Shown here: positions 1 through 8,960 of the stretch, one piece after another
Numbering within the stretch: the first letter of the stretch is position 1
Layout of the letters: every line of letters starts with the position of its first letter
Assembly (NCBI RefSeq): GCF_001561995.1
Contig: NZ_LLWC01000009.1
Span: 276,159 to 340,158, forward strand
DNA from: Polycladidibacter hongkongensis
GTDB taxonomy: Bacteria > Pseudomonadota > Alphaproteobacteria > Rhizobiales > Stappiaceae
DNA: 64,000 nt
Direction: 5' to 3'
The notes under the pieces: generated by a model
Database searches by the model: none
What the model was told of the DNA's origin: nothing
What the model saw: only the letters and a program-made list of their open reading frames with translations
Position numbers and translations under genes: made by a program

Positions 1-69
1 AAATTGCCAACCCAGCAGCACAAGGCCGGAAAGCACGACCGCCAAAATCATGTTGCGATTATCGTTCAT
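1..69 (-). CDS. yidC: YidC membrane protein insertase, N-terminal fragment
   Basis: Only the first 23 codons are inside the window. They read MNDNRNMILAVVLSG and continue as a hydrophobic segment ending LLGWQF, which is the typical N-terminal transmembrane anchor of YidC/Oxa1 insertases. YidC inserts and folds inner-membrane proteins, alone or with SecYEG. The start codon lies inside the 3' end of rnpA (11-base overlap), and the order rpmH-rnpA-yidC is the conserved bacterial arrangement. The identification rests on this context and the short N-terminus; the rest of the gene lies to the left of the window. Confidence 0.85.
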   Translation of the reverse strand, partial: MNDNRNMILAVVLSGLVLLGWQF

Positions 70-541
70 CGACTGGATCACTCATCTTTGAAACGTGTGG
101 TGAATAGGTCTGCTCTTTAGCAGATTTTTCAATAGGTGGTGAACAATTTCCCCGATCACCCTGCGGCTTTTTTCGCCCTTTGCCCTTGGAGCTGCCAAAG
201 GAGCGCTCGCGGCTTTTGGCGCTAAAGGCCTGCTTCAGGCTACCACGCAGGTCGCGCAACAGTTCGTCAAAGGGCTGGGAAAGGGCAGCTCTGCGGCCGA
301 TCAATACATAATCAGCACCAAGAAGTCCCGCGCCATCTTCCAGTTTGGCGACAGCGCTACGCAAGCGGCGTTTGATACGGCTTCGCTCCACCGAGTTGCC
401 TGTTTTCTTCGTAACAGTGTAGCCCATACGCGGGGCGCCATCTTCACGGGTCTTGCAGGCTTGCAACAAAAAAGCGCGCCGAGGTGTTCTACCGCCTTTT
501 GCAACGGCTAGAAACTCGGAGCGCTTTTTTAATGTTTTCAT
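59..541 (-). CDS. rnpA: Ribonuclease P protein component
   Basis: Protein subunit of RNase P, which binds the catalytic RNA and helps cleave the 5' leader from pre-tRNAs. The 160-residue product starts MKTLKKRSEFLAV and contains the family signature around residues 49-58 (SVERSRIKRR, the RNR-type motif), with a basic N-terminal half. The start at 541 was chosen over an upstream in-frame start because it gives the canonical N-terminus. It lies 67 bases after rpmH in the same transcript and overlaps yidC. The C-terminal tail of about 40 residues (Ser/Lys/Pro rich) is longer than in most RnpA proteins and looks disordered. Confidence 0.95.
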   Translation of the reverse strand: MKTLKKRSEFLAVAKGGRTPRRAFLLQACKTREDGAPRMGYTVTKKTGNSVERSRIKRRLRSAVAKLEDGAGLLGADYVLIGRRAALSQPFDELLRDLRGSLKQAFSAKSRERSFGSSKGKGRKKPQGDRGNCSPPIEKSAKEQTYSPHVSKMSDPVDER

Positions 542-608
542 TGGAGTGCGGCGGTTTCGTTGACTTTTTGTAAAGGCTACGGATTGAGCCGCCGCGCACC
601 CTAGAGAA

Positions 609-743
609 TTAGGCACTCAGGCGCTTACGGCCCTTGGCACGACGACGTGCAAGAACTTGGCGGCCATTTTTGGTTGCCATGCGGGCGCGGAAGCCGTGAC
701 GACGCTTGCGAACAAGACGGCTCGGTTGGTAAGTACGCTTCAT
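609..743 (-). CDS. rpmH: 50S ribosomal protein L34
   Basis: A 44-residue, very basic protein beginning [15 protein letters not shown] and ending GRKRLSA, a complete match to the L34 pattern. It is a structural protein of the large ribosomal subunit. It is the first gene of the rpmH-rnpA-yidC transcript; a good sigma-70 promoter lies about 130 bases upstream at 872-900. The gene is short but every residue position fits the family. Confidence 0.98.
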   Translation of the reverse strand: MKRTYQPSRLVRKRRHGFRARMATKNGRQVLARRRAKGRKRLSA

Positions 744-871
744 TTTTCTAACCTATGCGCAGGGTAAAAACCCCGCAGTTAAATAGTGGGCGGATCTGCC
801 TAGCCAAACCCGGGTTAAACCATCATGGCGGCGCGTGGCCGCAGGTTTGTTGGCACTCCTAGTCGAGCGCG

Positions 872-900
872 CTTATATTAGGCGCGGCGGGGCAAGTCAA
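872..900 (-). promoter_or_regulatory. Probable rpmH-rnpA promoter
   Basis: Read on the minus strand, TTGACT (895-900) is followed by a 17-base spacer and TATAAG (872-877), a near-consensus housekeeping promoter pointing into rpmH. The transcript would carry a leader of roughly 120 bases. The remaining part of the 744-1171 gap holds no ORF I can support; it also carries the upstream region of the plus-strand gene at 1172. Confidence 0.7.
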
Positions 901-1171
901 TGTTCTGCGCCCGCTAAACTGACTCAATTTTGCGATTCTTTTCGCTTTTGTGCCGGCGCAACGCGAATTTACCGCGATTCATCGTCTTTCCCCAAAAGAT
1001 ACAGGGCTCAGTAACTCAAAACCCACGAACCTGTGATTGAGTTGTGAGAAGATATCACCCCCATAAACAAGCAGTTTCCGCTAATTTAGAAGGGTAAGGC
1101 AGGCGCCCATTGTAGGATTCGTGCCTTAGGCCCTTAAATGAAAATCTAACCTGAGAAAGACGCCAAACTCG

Positions 1172-2026
1172 ATGACGCAGGGCAAAAATAACACGGGTCA
1201 ACCCAGCCTCAATAGAAAGCGCCGTCTGCAGCGGTGGTTGCCGCTTGTTGTGCTTGTCGTGTTGATGGGACTGGCGTTTTCGCAGGGATGGCACAGGCAG
1301 GTCTCGGTTTCCGCGCTTATCATGCATCGTGAAGGCCTACTAAACATCTATGCGAGCTATCCGGTTCTCGTGCTGCTGTCCTATGCTGCGTTCTATATTC
1401 TTGCAACCGCATTATCCATACCCGGTGGTGCGGTGCTCACCATCGCCTCAGGTTTTCTGTTTGGCTGGTTCATTGGCGGTGCGATAACTGTGGGAGCTGC
1501 GACACTCGGGGCGATTGCGGTGTTTGTCATTGCAAAAAGTTCGCTCGGGGCGGAACTGCGTGAAAAGGCAGGTCCCATGCTTTCCAAAATGGCGGCAGGT
1601 TTTCGCCACAACGCCACGTCTTACATGCTGTTCTTGCGCTTGTGCCCCATTTTTCCGTTCTGGCTAGTGAATATTGCACCTGCGCTATTCTCTATCTCAT
1701 TGTTTCGATATGCATGGACCACTGCGCTCGGCATTATTCCTGGCACCTTCGCCTTTGCTTTCGTTGGATCGGGACTTGAAAGCCTGGTGATGGCGCAAGA
1801 GGCAGCGAATCCGGGCTGTGCTGCTGCCGCAACCTGCTCTCTCGAGCTAAGCGCCCTAATAACACCGCGAATTTTGATAGCTTTAACCGCCCTTGCGGTT
1901 GTCGCGTTGATACCCAGCATATTGCGCCAGTTGGGTTGGTTCGCGCAGGGGGGACATGCTGCGAATGCTCCAAAAATATCAGGTAAGCAGAAAAGCAGCT
2001 CCGCAAAACTAGGGGAAGACGATTAA
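1172..2026 (+). CDS. TVP38/TMEM64 (DedA-superfamily) membrane protein
   Basis: A 284-residue inner-membrane protein with a basic N-terminus, a first membrane segment at about residues 24-41, and further segments around 60-130, 155-210 and 225-245. The core matches the VTT/SNARE-associated domain: a Gly-rich amphipathic stretch (PGGAVLTIASGFLFGW) and the LFLRLCPIFPFWLVN motif. Members are thought to act in lipid scrambling or transport. The stop codon overlaps the start of the next gene (TAATG), so the two are translationally coupled. In several bacteria this domain is paired with or fused to a MerA/Lpd-like flavoprotein, as here. Substrate unknown. Confidence 0.85.
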   Translation: MTQGKNNTGQPSLNRKRRLQRWLPLVVLVVLMGLAFSQGWHRQVSVSALIMHREGLLNIYASYPVLVLLSYAAFYILATALSIPGGAVLTIASGFLFGWFIGGAITVGAATLGAIAVFVIAKSSLGAELREKAGPMLSKMAAGFRHNATSYMLFLRLCPIFPFWLVNIAPALFSISLFRYAWTTALGIIPGTFAFAFVGSGLESLVMAQEAANPGCAAAATCSLELSALITPRILIALTALAVVALIPSILRQLGWFAQGGHAANAPKISGKQKSSSAKLGEDD

Positions 2027-3483
2027 TGTCTGAGCAGACGACCTTATGTCCCGATACATGCATTATAGGTGCGGGCGCCGCCGGATTAACAGCCGCGGCT
2101 GCCCTAAGTGCCTTTGGGCGGCAAGTTGTATTGATTGAAAAAGGTAAGATGGGCGGCGACTGTCTGAATTACGGCTGCGTTCCCTCCAAAGCCCTGCTCG
2201 CCGCTGCCGAACGTGCTAACGCCGTGCAAAGCGCAGGCGACTTGCTTCCTCAACTTGTTTCCGGGCCGATTGATTTTGCGGTGGCGCGGAAAAATGTAGA
2301 AGACGCCATTGCCGCTATAGCGCCTCATGACTCAAAGGAGCGGTTTGAAGAGTTGGGCGTGAGCGTCCTGCGTGCGGAGGCGCGCTTTATCAGCCCGCGG
2401 CTGGTGCAGGCAACGGCCCTGAACGGGGCGCAAGTCTTGGTAAAAGCTCGCCGCTTCATTGTCGCAACCGGAGCGACAGCCACAGTGCCGCCAATCCCGG
2501 GGCTGGAGCAAACCCCATACCTGACCAATGAGAACCTGTTCTCTTTGCAAGAGCGCCCTAAGCATCTTCTAGTTATCGGTGCAGGGCCAATTGGTGTCGA
2601 AATGGCACAGGCGCATGCGCGTCTGGGCTCAAAAGTCACAATAATTGAGTCTGCTCAGCCGCTGTCCGGCTTTGAGCCGCGTCATGCCGAAATGGTATTG
2701 GCGCAATTGCAAGCCGAAGGCGTGGATCTGCTTTCAGCCGCACATGTCAAGAATTCCCACTACAACGCAGATGCCTCTTGCCAAGAGCGGGTTAAGCTCA
2801 CTGTGGAAACGCAGGCAGGGGTACAAACAATTGCTGGTTCACATCTATTGTTGGCCACAGGGCGCAAACCAAAGCTTGATAAGCTGGGTTTGCGGGAGGC
2901 TGGGGTCGCAACGCGAAACGGCTTCATTACAGTTTCGAGCAATCTTAAGACCAGTAATCGCCGTATTTTCGCGCTGGGAGACGTAAATGGTCTGCACCAG
3001 TTTACCCATGCTGCTGGAGGACAAGCCGCCCTTGCTGTGCGAAACATTCTCTTCCGCTTGCCGGTCAATCATAGGAAAATGGTTGTTCCTGCCGCGCTGT
3101 ATACCTCGCCGGAGCTTGCTTGTGTCGGAATGCTGCCATCTTCAATTACACGGGGCGATGGGTTACAGGTGCTATCCGCTCCCTTTAGTCAAAATGATCG
3201 CGCTGTCGCTGCCGGGCATGCCGAGGGTGAGCTGCAAATCGTCGTAGGCAAAAAAGGCAGGCTTTGCGGCGCCTCAGCTGTCGGTGTCGGGGCAGGGGAG
3301 CTTATTGGCCTGCTCGCCAGCGAAATGAGCCGTGGTAGCAAAGTGGGGGCACTACTTTCCAATAGCTTCCCTTACCCCACCTATGGGGAACTGATAAAAC
3401 GAGTGGCGCTGCAATATTATGCAAATGTGCCGAAGAAGCCGTTGCTTCGCCGCGCCGCCGCGCTGCTTGCCCGTTTGGGCTAG
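2026..3483 (+). CDS. MerA/dihydrolipoamide dehydrogenase-like FAD oxidoreductase
   Basis: A 485-residue flavoprotein of the class I pyridine nucleotide-disulfide oxidoreductases. An FAD-binding GAGAAG motif lies at residues 15-20, the redox-active pair C46/C51 in GGDCLNYGCVPSK, a second dinucleotide fold with GAGPIGVE near residue 185, and a C-terminal dimerization domain. In the C-terminal motif the usual catalytic His of HPT is replaced by Tyr (PYPT), as in many MerA-like proteins, so a true lipoamide dehydrogenase is unlikely. There is no N-terminal heavy-metal domain and no C-terminal vicinal Cys pair, so it is probably not a mercuric reductase. It overlaps the TVP38-family gene by one base and likely works with it; the electron acceptor is unknown. 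Confidence 0.85.
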   Translation: MSEQTTLCPDTCIIGAGAAGLTAAAALSAFGRQVVLIEKGKMGGDCLNYGCVPSKALLAAAERANAVQSAGDLLPQLVSGPIDFAVARKNVEDAIAAIAPHDSKERFEELGVSVLRAEARFISPRLVQATALNGAQVLVKARRFIVATGATATVPPIPGLEQTPYLTNENLFSLQERPKHLLVIGAGPIGVEMAQAHARLGSKVTIIESAQPLSGFEPRHAEMVLAQLQAEGVDLLSAAHVKNSHYNADASCQERVKLTVETQAGVQTIAGSHLLLATGRKPKLDKLGLREAGVATRNGFITVSSNLKTSNRRIFALGDVNGLHQFTHAAGGQAALAVRNILFRLPVNHRKMVVPAALYTSPELACVGMLPSSITRGDGLQVLSAPFSQNDRAVAAGHAEGELQIVVGKKGRLCGASAVGVGAGELIGLLASEMSRGSKVGALLSNSFPYPTYGELIKRVALQYYANVPKKPLLRRAAALLARLG

Positions 3484-3593
3484 CCTCTCCTACCATTGTC
3501 TCCCCCGTAAAACTACGAGGGGGCAATTGCAAGTGTGACACAACCTGATAGACTGGCGCCTCCATAAGTCGCTCAAAACCCAGCGGCATTAAC

Positions 3594-5114
3594 ATGACTG
3601 CAACAATTGGCAAGTTTGCTCAGGTGCTGGATAAAAACGCTCCTTCCATTGGCGAAGGTACCACAGCTGAAAGCCAAGCCACCGGGCAACAACAGGTGTC
3701 GCACCAGCGCAACCCCTATCGTGGATTGTCAGCAAAGCTGCTCGCGTTAACTGCACTGTTTGTCATGCTCTCCGAAATCCTGATTTTTGTGCCAAGCATC
3801 GCCAATTTTCGTAACTCATGGTTGGCAGACAAGGCTGCGGTGGCCGGGGTGGCGGCGACGCTTCTCACCGAGGCTCGGGGCCTTAGTCCGGTGCGGCAGC
3901 AGCAGCTGCTTGATGTAACCAAAGCCGAGGCAATTTCGTTGATCCGCGGGGACAACCGCTGGCTTATTGCTATTGGCAACCCGCCGGCACCCATTCGACA
4001 AACAATCCAGCTTGAAGAGCTGGAGCCGCTAAAATCTATTGTCTCTAGCATGAAGATTTTGACTGGTGCGCAAACAGGCAGCCTCCGTATTCAGGCCGCC
4101 GTAAACATGGATCCTAATACGCAGGTTGATCTGATTATTCCCATCAAGGCTGTTCGCGCCGATATGCTAAAATTCTCCGCGAACATCTTTTGGCTTTCTC
4201 TGGCGATATCGATCATAACTGCCACGCTTGTTTATTTCTCGCTGCGGGCACTGTTTTTACGGCCAATGCTCCGCCTCACGCAATCTATGGCAGAATTCGC
4301 CCGCCAGCCGGAAAACACCAGCAAGATCATTAGGCCCTCCGCGCGCAAGGATGAAATCGGCTGTGCAGAGCAAGAGCTGGAGCGCTTGCAGCGTTCGCTC
4401 AACCAAACCTTGCAGCAGCAGCGGCGCATGGCCGCCCTTGGCCTTGCTGTTTCAAAAATCAATCATGATTTGCGCAATCTGCTTGCCTCGGCGCAATTGT
4501 TTACCGAGCGACTTGAAACACTGCCAGACCCGACAGTGCAGCGTCTCGCCCCAAAAGTTCTCAGTACGTTGGATCGTGCAACCAACTACACAAAGGCGGT
4601 TATGGATTACGGGAAGGCTCAAGAAGCGATCCCGCAGCCGCGCATTGTTTGCGTCGCTGCGGTCCTGCGCGATGTCGCGGAGCTTTTGGAGCTGGAGCAT
4701 GGCGGTTCTGTACAGTTTAAGAACAACCTTCCCAATGGCCTAGAAGTGAACGCAGACCCTGAACAGCTCTTCCGTGTCCTCTTGAATCTATGCCGCAATG
4801 CTGTGCAAGCTATGCAAAGCAGTGGCGGCGAGGAAGTGGTCAAGCGCTTGAGCGTGTGGGCACAGGAAGACGAAACAGAAACAGCACTCTTTATCGCAGA
4901 TACGGGCCCCGGTATTCCAGCAGCTACCCTAAGAACGTTGTTTCAAGCTTTTCACAGCTTCGGCAAACAGGGCGGGACCGGTCTTGGGCTTGCAATTGCC
5001 AGAGAAATCGCTCTCGCTCATGGCGGAACATTGGATTTGGTAAAGACCGACAGCACCGGCACCACATTCTGCCTGAGGTTGCCTCGCCAGCCGCAGTCTA
5101 AAAGTGGGCAGTGA
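3594..5114 (+). CDS. Membrane sensor histidine kinase with atypical H-box
   Basis: A 506-residue kinase. Residues 1-43 are cytoplasmic, a first membrane segment spans about 46-70, a periplasmic sensor region of about 120 residues follows, and a second membrane segment spans about 195-220 with a HAMP-like linker to 265. The phosphoacceptor is H291 in the motif INHDLRNLLAS, a variant H-box. The ATPase domain shows DTGPGIP and GGTGLGLAIARE. No response regulator gene is adjacent, so it is an orphan here. The two genes upstream are on the same strand but 110 bases away, with an imperfect GC-rich inverted repeat (about 3501-3522) between. The signal sensed is unknown. Confidence 0.85.
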   Translation: MTATIGKFAQVLDKNAPSIGEGTTAESQATGQQQVSHQRNPYRGLSAKLLALTALFVMLSEILIFVPSIANFRNSWLADKAAVAGVAATLLTEARGLSPVRQQQLLDVTKAEAISLIRGDNRWLIAIGNPPAPIRQTIQLEELEPLKSIVSSMKILTGAQTGSLRIQAAVNMDPNTQVDLIIPIKAVRADMLKFSANIFWLSLAISIITATLVYFSLRALFLRPMLRLTQSMAEFARQPENTSKIIRPSARKDEIGCAEQELERLQRSLNQTLQQQRRMAALGLAVSKINHDLRNLLASAQLFTERLETLPDPTVQRLAPKVLSTLDRATNYTKAVMDYGKAQEAIPQPRIVCVAAVLRDVAELLELEHGGSVQFKNNLPNGLEVNADPEQLFRVLLNLCRNAVQAMQSSGGEEVVKRLSVWAQEDETETALFIADTGPGIPAATLRTLFQAFHSFGKQGGTGLGLAIAREIALAHGGTLDLVKTDSTGTTFCLRLPRQPQSKSGQ

Positions 5115-5288
5115 ACGCAGTTGCCAAGTAAGTCGCCCATTGTGCTATTTTCTCTGTGCACATTCGACGACAAATCGGGGTTCCTTTTCCCCAATTCGCG
5201 AAAAACAAAGAAAAAATTCAATTTGGCGCTTGCCAACAGCAGAAGCTACGGCTACATAAGCCCCCGTTCCCGACGGAACAATAGACCT

Positions 5289-5365
5289 GCACCGGTAGCT
5301 CAGCTGGATAGAGCACCAGACTACGAATCTGGGGGTCGGGGGTTCGAATCCTCCCCGGTGCGCCA
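5289..5365 (+). tRNA. tRNA-Arg (anticodon ACG), copy 1
   Basis: A 77-base cloverleaf with acceptor stem GCACCGG/CCGGTGC, D-loop AGCTCAGCTGGATAGAGC, anticodon stem CCAGA/TCTGG around the loop CTACGAA, T-arm GGTTCGAATCC and an encoded CCA end. The anticodon ACG (A34 normally becomes inosine) reads CGN arginine codons. An identical copy follows after 41 bases. Confidence 0.97.
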
Positions 5366-5406
5366 TTCTTCTACAAGAAATGGTTACAGGCTATTAAATG
5401 ATACAG

Positions 5407-5483
5407 GCACCGGTAGCTCAGCTGGATAGAGCACCAGACTACGAATCTGGGGGTCGGGGGTTCGAATCCTCCCCGGTGCGCCA
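5407..5483 (+). tRNA. tRNA-Arg (anticodon ACG), copy 2
   Basis: Same 77 bases as the copy at 5289, including the encoded CCA. The tandem arrangement suggests co-transcription from one promoter and a duplication for dosage. No sequence between the two looks like a separate promoter. Confidence 0.97.
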
Positions 5484-5603
5484 TGTTAAAGCGCGTATGC
5501 CGTATCTGAAAAGGTGCGGCTATTTTTGTTTTATGCCTTTCCCCTGTTAGTACCGTGCAAATTTGGAGCGCCGGGCAGTTTGCGCCAAGCGCTTTTTTGG
5601 TGC

Positions 5604-6830
5604 TCAAGTCACCTTGGCTTTTGTCATATACTCTGGCTGTCGCCACAACTCTTCTTCCAGCACCTGTTGCAAGGTCTGCGCCGCCTTCACTGTGTCCTCG
5701 TAGCCGATGTAAAGCGGCGTAAAGCCAAAGCGCATCACATTTGGCGCGCGAAAGTCGCCAATAACACCTTCCGCTATTAGCGCTTGCACGATTGCATAAC
5801 CGCTCTCGTGCCGGAAAGAGACCTGAGATCCATAGGCGGACCGGTTTTTACTGCCCACTAACTCAACCTGCGGGCAGCGTGTCTGCACTTCTTCGATGAA
5901 TAAATCGCACAACGCGAGCGCCTTTTTGCGCAGCTCTTGCATGTCCACGCCGTCATAGACGTCTAGCGCTCTGTTAAGGGCAGTTAGCCCCAGGATAGGT
6001 GGCGTACCAACGCGCAGCCGCCGCACCCCTTCTGCTGGTTGGTATTCATGGTCAAACGCAAAGGGGGCCGCATGGCCCATCCAGCCAGAAAGCGGGCTGG
6101 CGAGAGCTTTGTGATGCCGCTCTGCAACATAACAAAAGGCTGGAGCGCCCGGCCCACCATTGAGATACTTATAGCCACAACCCACGGCAAAATCCGCGTT
6201 GCACGCATCAAGCTCCACTTGAAATGCACCCGCTGAATGGGCGAGATCCCAAAGTGTCAATGCGCCTACGGCCTGTGCCTTCTGGGTCAGCTCCGCCATC
6301 GGGTGCAGCTTGCCACTACGATAATCGACCTGCGTGAGCATGAGCACCGCCACGCTCTCATCAATTGCTTCTGCAACATCTTCAGGCGCAACGGTTTTTA
6401 ACTCGTGTCCCTGTGCAAGCAGTTGGCTAAGTCCTTGCGCCATATACAGATCAGTCGGAAAATTACCAGTGTCTGAAAGGATTATCTTCCTCGCAGGCCG
6501 TAAGGATAATGCCGCTGCGAGCGTTTTAAACACATTGAGCGATGTGCTGTCGCCGCAGCTGATGCAATGCGCCTTGGTGCCAAGCAGCGGCGCAAGTTTT
6601 GATGCGACTTTCTCTGGCAAATCGATCCAGTCATGCTCATTCCAGCCTCGGATAAGCGATTTGCCCCATTGATTGGTCACCAGCTGTTGCACAGCTTCCT
6701 CGACGCCGCGTGGCAATGCGCCTAGTGAGTTGCCATCTAGATAAACAACACCCTCGGGCAACTTGAATTGCGCGCGTTTGGTCGCAAAGGCATCGGATTG
6801 GTCGAGATCACGAGCTTCGGCAAGTTTCAT
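5604..6830 (-). CDS. kynU: Kynureninase
   Basis: PLP-dependent hydrolase that converts kynurenine to anthranilate and alanine in tryptophan degradation. The 408-residue product shows the family N-terminus (VVYLDGNSLGALPRGV), the PLP contact region ISCGDSTSLN, and the Schiff-base lysine in GCGYKYLNGGPGAP. The start at 6830 was chosen because it gives normal family length and has a GGAAA about ten bases upstream; in-frame starts up to 6899 are possible. No kynA or kynB is next to it, so it is a lone gene here, transcribed away from the Nudix gene. Confidence 0.93.
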   Translation of the reverse strand: MKLAEARDLDQSDAFATKRAQFKLPEGVVYLDGNSLGALPRGVEEAVQQLVTNQWGKSLIRGWNEHDWIDLPEKVASKLAPLLGTKAHCISCGDSTSLNVFKTLAAALSLRPARKIILSDTGNFPTDLYMAQGLSQLLAQGHELKTVAPEDVAEAIDESVAVLMLTQVDYRSGKLHPMAELTQKAQAVGALTLWDLAHSAGAFQVELDACNADFAVGCGYKYLNGGPGAPAFCYVAERHHKALASPLSGWMGHAAPFAFDHEYQPAEGVRRLRVGTPPILGLTALNRALDVYDGVDMQELRKKALALCDLFIEEVQTRCPQVELVGSKNRSAYGSQVSFRHESGYAIVQALIAEGVIGDFRAPNVMRFGFTPLYIGYEDTVKAAQTLQQVLEEELWRQPEYMTKAKVT

Positions 6831-7233
6831 TGCATGTAGTTTCCATGTAATAGCAGCGAGTGCATTGTTTTGTTTGAATATTTCTAGAATAGCAAACAAA
6901 ACAAAAAACGTCGCGAAAAATTGAAGATTGTCATTCAGATATAAATAGAGAAAAATTCATCTTTAATTTTGATGTTAAAAGCCATCACAGCGTAACTTTC
7001 TTGCAGTGCTATCATCAAATGCTAAGGAAATTGAGGACTTGTAAAAGATAGAAAGCTTCCCATATCTCTCCAAGAAACATCTATGCGATTTTTGATGGTT
7101 GAAGCATTCGCGGGCAAGGTGCATAATGTGCGCATCCGAAGCAAAATTGAAGAGTAGAATTCTCGCACCCATCGGGCTCAAGTACCAAGGGCTCGTCTCT
7201 TGAAAACAACAGTTAAGGCATAAGAGACGGCAT
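6831..7233. other. Divergent intergenic region kynU / Nudix gene
   Basis: About 400 bases, AT-rich near kynU (6890-7030). It must hold the divergent promoters. I see no convincing coding sequence, strong inverted repeat or RNA element; open frames present on the minus strand lack a coding look. Confidence 0.4.
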
Positions 7234-7776
7234 ATGAAAAAAATGACGAAGGCCGAAGCCAAAGGGTTGGGCACGGCGCGGCAATACGCGGCGCTTCCCT
7301 TTCGCAAGCTAGGCAAGAACAAAACCGAAGTCCTGCTCATCACCTCGCGTGAAACGCGGCGGTGGGTTGTCCCCAAGGGATGGCCGATGAAGAACAAGAC
7401 TGGGCAGGAAACCGCAGAGATCGAGGCTTTTGAGGAAGCAGGCGTTGCCGGCGTCCTCTGGCATCGCGCGCTGGGCAGCTTTGGTTACCTTAAGCAGCGC
7501 GTCGGCAAATTTCCGATCGCTTGTGAGGTCGAGCTTTATCCGCTGGAAGTGACAGAGGAGCTGAGCGCGTGGCCAGAGCAAGACGAACGCGAACGCAAGT
7601 GGTTCACGCCCTCACAAGCAGCAAAGCTGGTACATGAGCCTGAGTTAAAAGCTTTGCTTCGCACTTTTGGGGCGAAAAAGAGTATTAAAGCGCGTGAGCC
7701 AATGGGTTACCCACGCGGCCTGACGCGTCTGGCTGCGCAGCGGGCAGGCAAGTTGTTTGACCGCATTGGCATCTAG
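7234..7776 (+). CDS. Nudix hydrolase (diphosphoinositol polyphosphate phosphohydrolase-like)
   Basis: A 180-residue Nudix protein. The fold is recognisable from RQYAALPFRK at the N-terminus and PKGWPMKNKT leading into the Nudix helix IEAFEEAGVAG. The catalytic EE pair is present, but relative to the general box (G-x5-E-x7-REUxEExGU) the first Glu is Lys and the Arg is Ile; the GWPMK form is, from memory, common in the alphaproteobacterial DIPP-like subgroup. The substrate is probably a nucleoside or inositol polyphosphate. Two ATG codons (7234, 7243) are possible starts; the first has AAGAGACG upstream. It precedes mog by about 75 bases on the same strand. Confidence 0.85.
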   Translation: MKKMTKAEAKGLGTARQYAALPFRKLGKNKTEVLLITSRETRRWVVPKGWPMKNKTGQETAEIEAFEEAGVAGVLWHRALGSFGYLKQRVGKFPIACEVELYPLEVTEELSAWPEQDERERKWFTPSQAAKLVHEPELKALLRTFGAKKSIKAREPMGYPRGLTRLAAQRAGKLFDRIGI

Positions 7777-7850
7777 GCTGTTTTCCTCTATCAAACACTC
7801 TATCTACCAAGCCGTGCTTGGCTTTGAGTGTTTGCTGCGGAGAAAGACAT

Positions 7851-8375
7851 ATGAAAATTGCTGCCGTCACCATCTCTGATCGTGCCTCAGCTGGCGTTTA
7901 TGAAGACAAAAGCGGGCCGGCGATCCTTGCCTATCTGGAGGCCGTAGTTACAACACCTTACGAACCGATCCATCGCATAATACCAGATGGCATTGAGAGT
8001 GTGGTTTCCCATTTGCAGAAGCTGGTCGACGAAGAAAAGGTCGACCTGATCCTCACCACAGGCGGCACAGGTCCTGCCCTGCGCGATCTAACGCCAGAAG
8101 CCATGCGGCAGGTAATGGAAAAAGAGTTGCCCGGCTTTGGAGAGCTGATGCGCGAAGTTTCCCTGCGCGAAGTCCCTACCGCTATTTTATCTAGGCAAAC
8201 CGCCGGAACACGTGGCGCCAGCTTGATCATCAACCTACCCGGTAAGCCATCTGCAATCAAAACCTGCTTGGATGCAGTCTTCCCAGCAGTTCCATATTGC
8301 TTGGATCTCATCGGCGCCGGCTTTGTTGATACAGATCCTGAGCTCATTAAAGCATTCCGCCCAAAGAAGAAATAG
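7851..8375 (+). CDS. mog: Molybdopterin adenylyltransferase
   Basis: Adenylates molybdopterin before molybdate insertion in molybdenum-cofactor synthesis. The 174-residue product starts MKIAAVTISDRASAGVYED and carries the MPT-binding signatures TTGGTG (residues 65-75) and INLPGKPSAI. The start at 7851 has the ribosome site GGAGAAA; an upstream in-frame ATG lacks one. The product is of the MogA type, not MoaB, judged by the DKSGP and DLTPEA motifs. No other cofactor gene is nearby. Confidence 0.93.
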   Translation: MKIAAVTISDRASAGVYEDKSGPAILAYLEAVVTTPYEPIHRIIPDGIESVVSHLQKLVDEEKVDLILTTGGTGPALRDLTPEAMRQVMEKELPGFGELMREVSLREVPTAILSRQTAGTRGASLIINLPGKPSAIKTCLDAVFPAVPYCLDLIGAGFVDTDPELIKAFRPKKK

Positions 8376-8384
8376 GGACAGCGT

Positions 8385-8960
8385 TCAAGGCCAAATGCGC
8401 ATCAAATCGCTAGCGTTTGGCCTGCCTTTACTCTGACGCTGCTTATCACTGCTACCTATCGAGATGAAGCAAACGAATGCTTCATTACTTTTTAGGCTAA
8501 GCATTTCGCCGAAGGCTGCCTCCCGCACTGCTTCTCCAGACGTGACACGGCTGGCAAATCCAAGAGCTTGCGCCATCAGCAAAACATTTTGCAAAGCGGC
8601 CCCCGCGCTGATCAGGCGGTCGGTATCGGGTATGTTGCGATGTTCCAAGGGGTGCGCGACAATCATCGCTAATAGCATCGGTCCATTATAGGCCTTTTGC
8701 CTTGCGCGTGTGCGCAGCTCCTCGGTCAAATCTGGTTGTCGGCGCAATGCGCTTTGCTCAAAGTAATCAGCCAATTTCGCTCTACCCGCATCGTTGATAA
8801 CTAAGAACCGAAATGGGTGTTGCCGTCCGTGGTCCGGCGCTGTTGCCGCCGCTTCTATAATTTGAGTAAGCTGGGCATTGTCGGGTGCGGGCTCTTGCAT
8901 GTGCTTCAGCGAAGCGGAGTTCCTCTCGTGCATTATGGCGCTAAGCTCATCAGCCGTCAT
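8385..8960 (-). CDS. Nitroreductase family protein (YdjA-like)
   Basis: A 191-residue FMN-dependent nitroreductase-type protein. The N-terminal part has the HERNSASLKHMQEPAP segment and TAPDHGRQHPFRF, which fits the YdjA/RdxA-like group rather than classical NfsB; the C-terminal part has the DTDRLISAGAALQNVLL helix and ALGFASRV. The start at 8960 is preferred because it begins the conserved domain and has AAAGG upstream; a longer frame to 9074 looks unlike protein. It converges on mog with a 9-base gap. Physiological substrate unknown. Confidence 0.85.
   Translation of the reverse strand: MTADELSAIMHERNSASLKHMQEPAPDNAQLTQIIEAAATAPDHGRQHPFRFLVINDAGRAKLADYFEQSALRRQPDLTEELRTRARQKAYNGPMLLAMIVAHPLEHRNIPDTDRLISAGAALQNVLLMAQALGFASRVTSGEAVREAAFGEMLSLKSNEAFVCFISIGSSDKQRQSKGRPNASDLMRIWP

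Noticed and set aside
2026..3483. Mercuric reductase merA
   Set aside because: Lacks the N-terminal metal domain and C-terminal Cys pair, and no mer regulator or transporter is nearby.
5145..5646. Minus-strand frames reading GGFEPPTPRFVV over the tRNA-Arg genes
   Set aside because: These are the well-known artefact of translating the antisense of a tRNA; the cloverleafs are clear.
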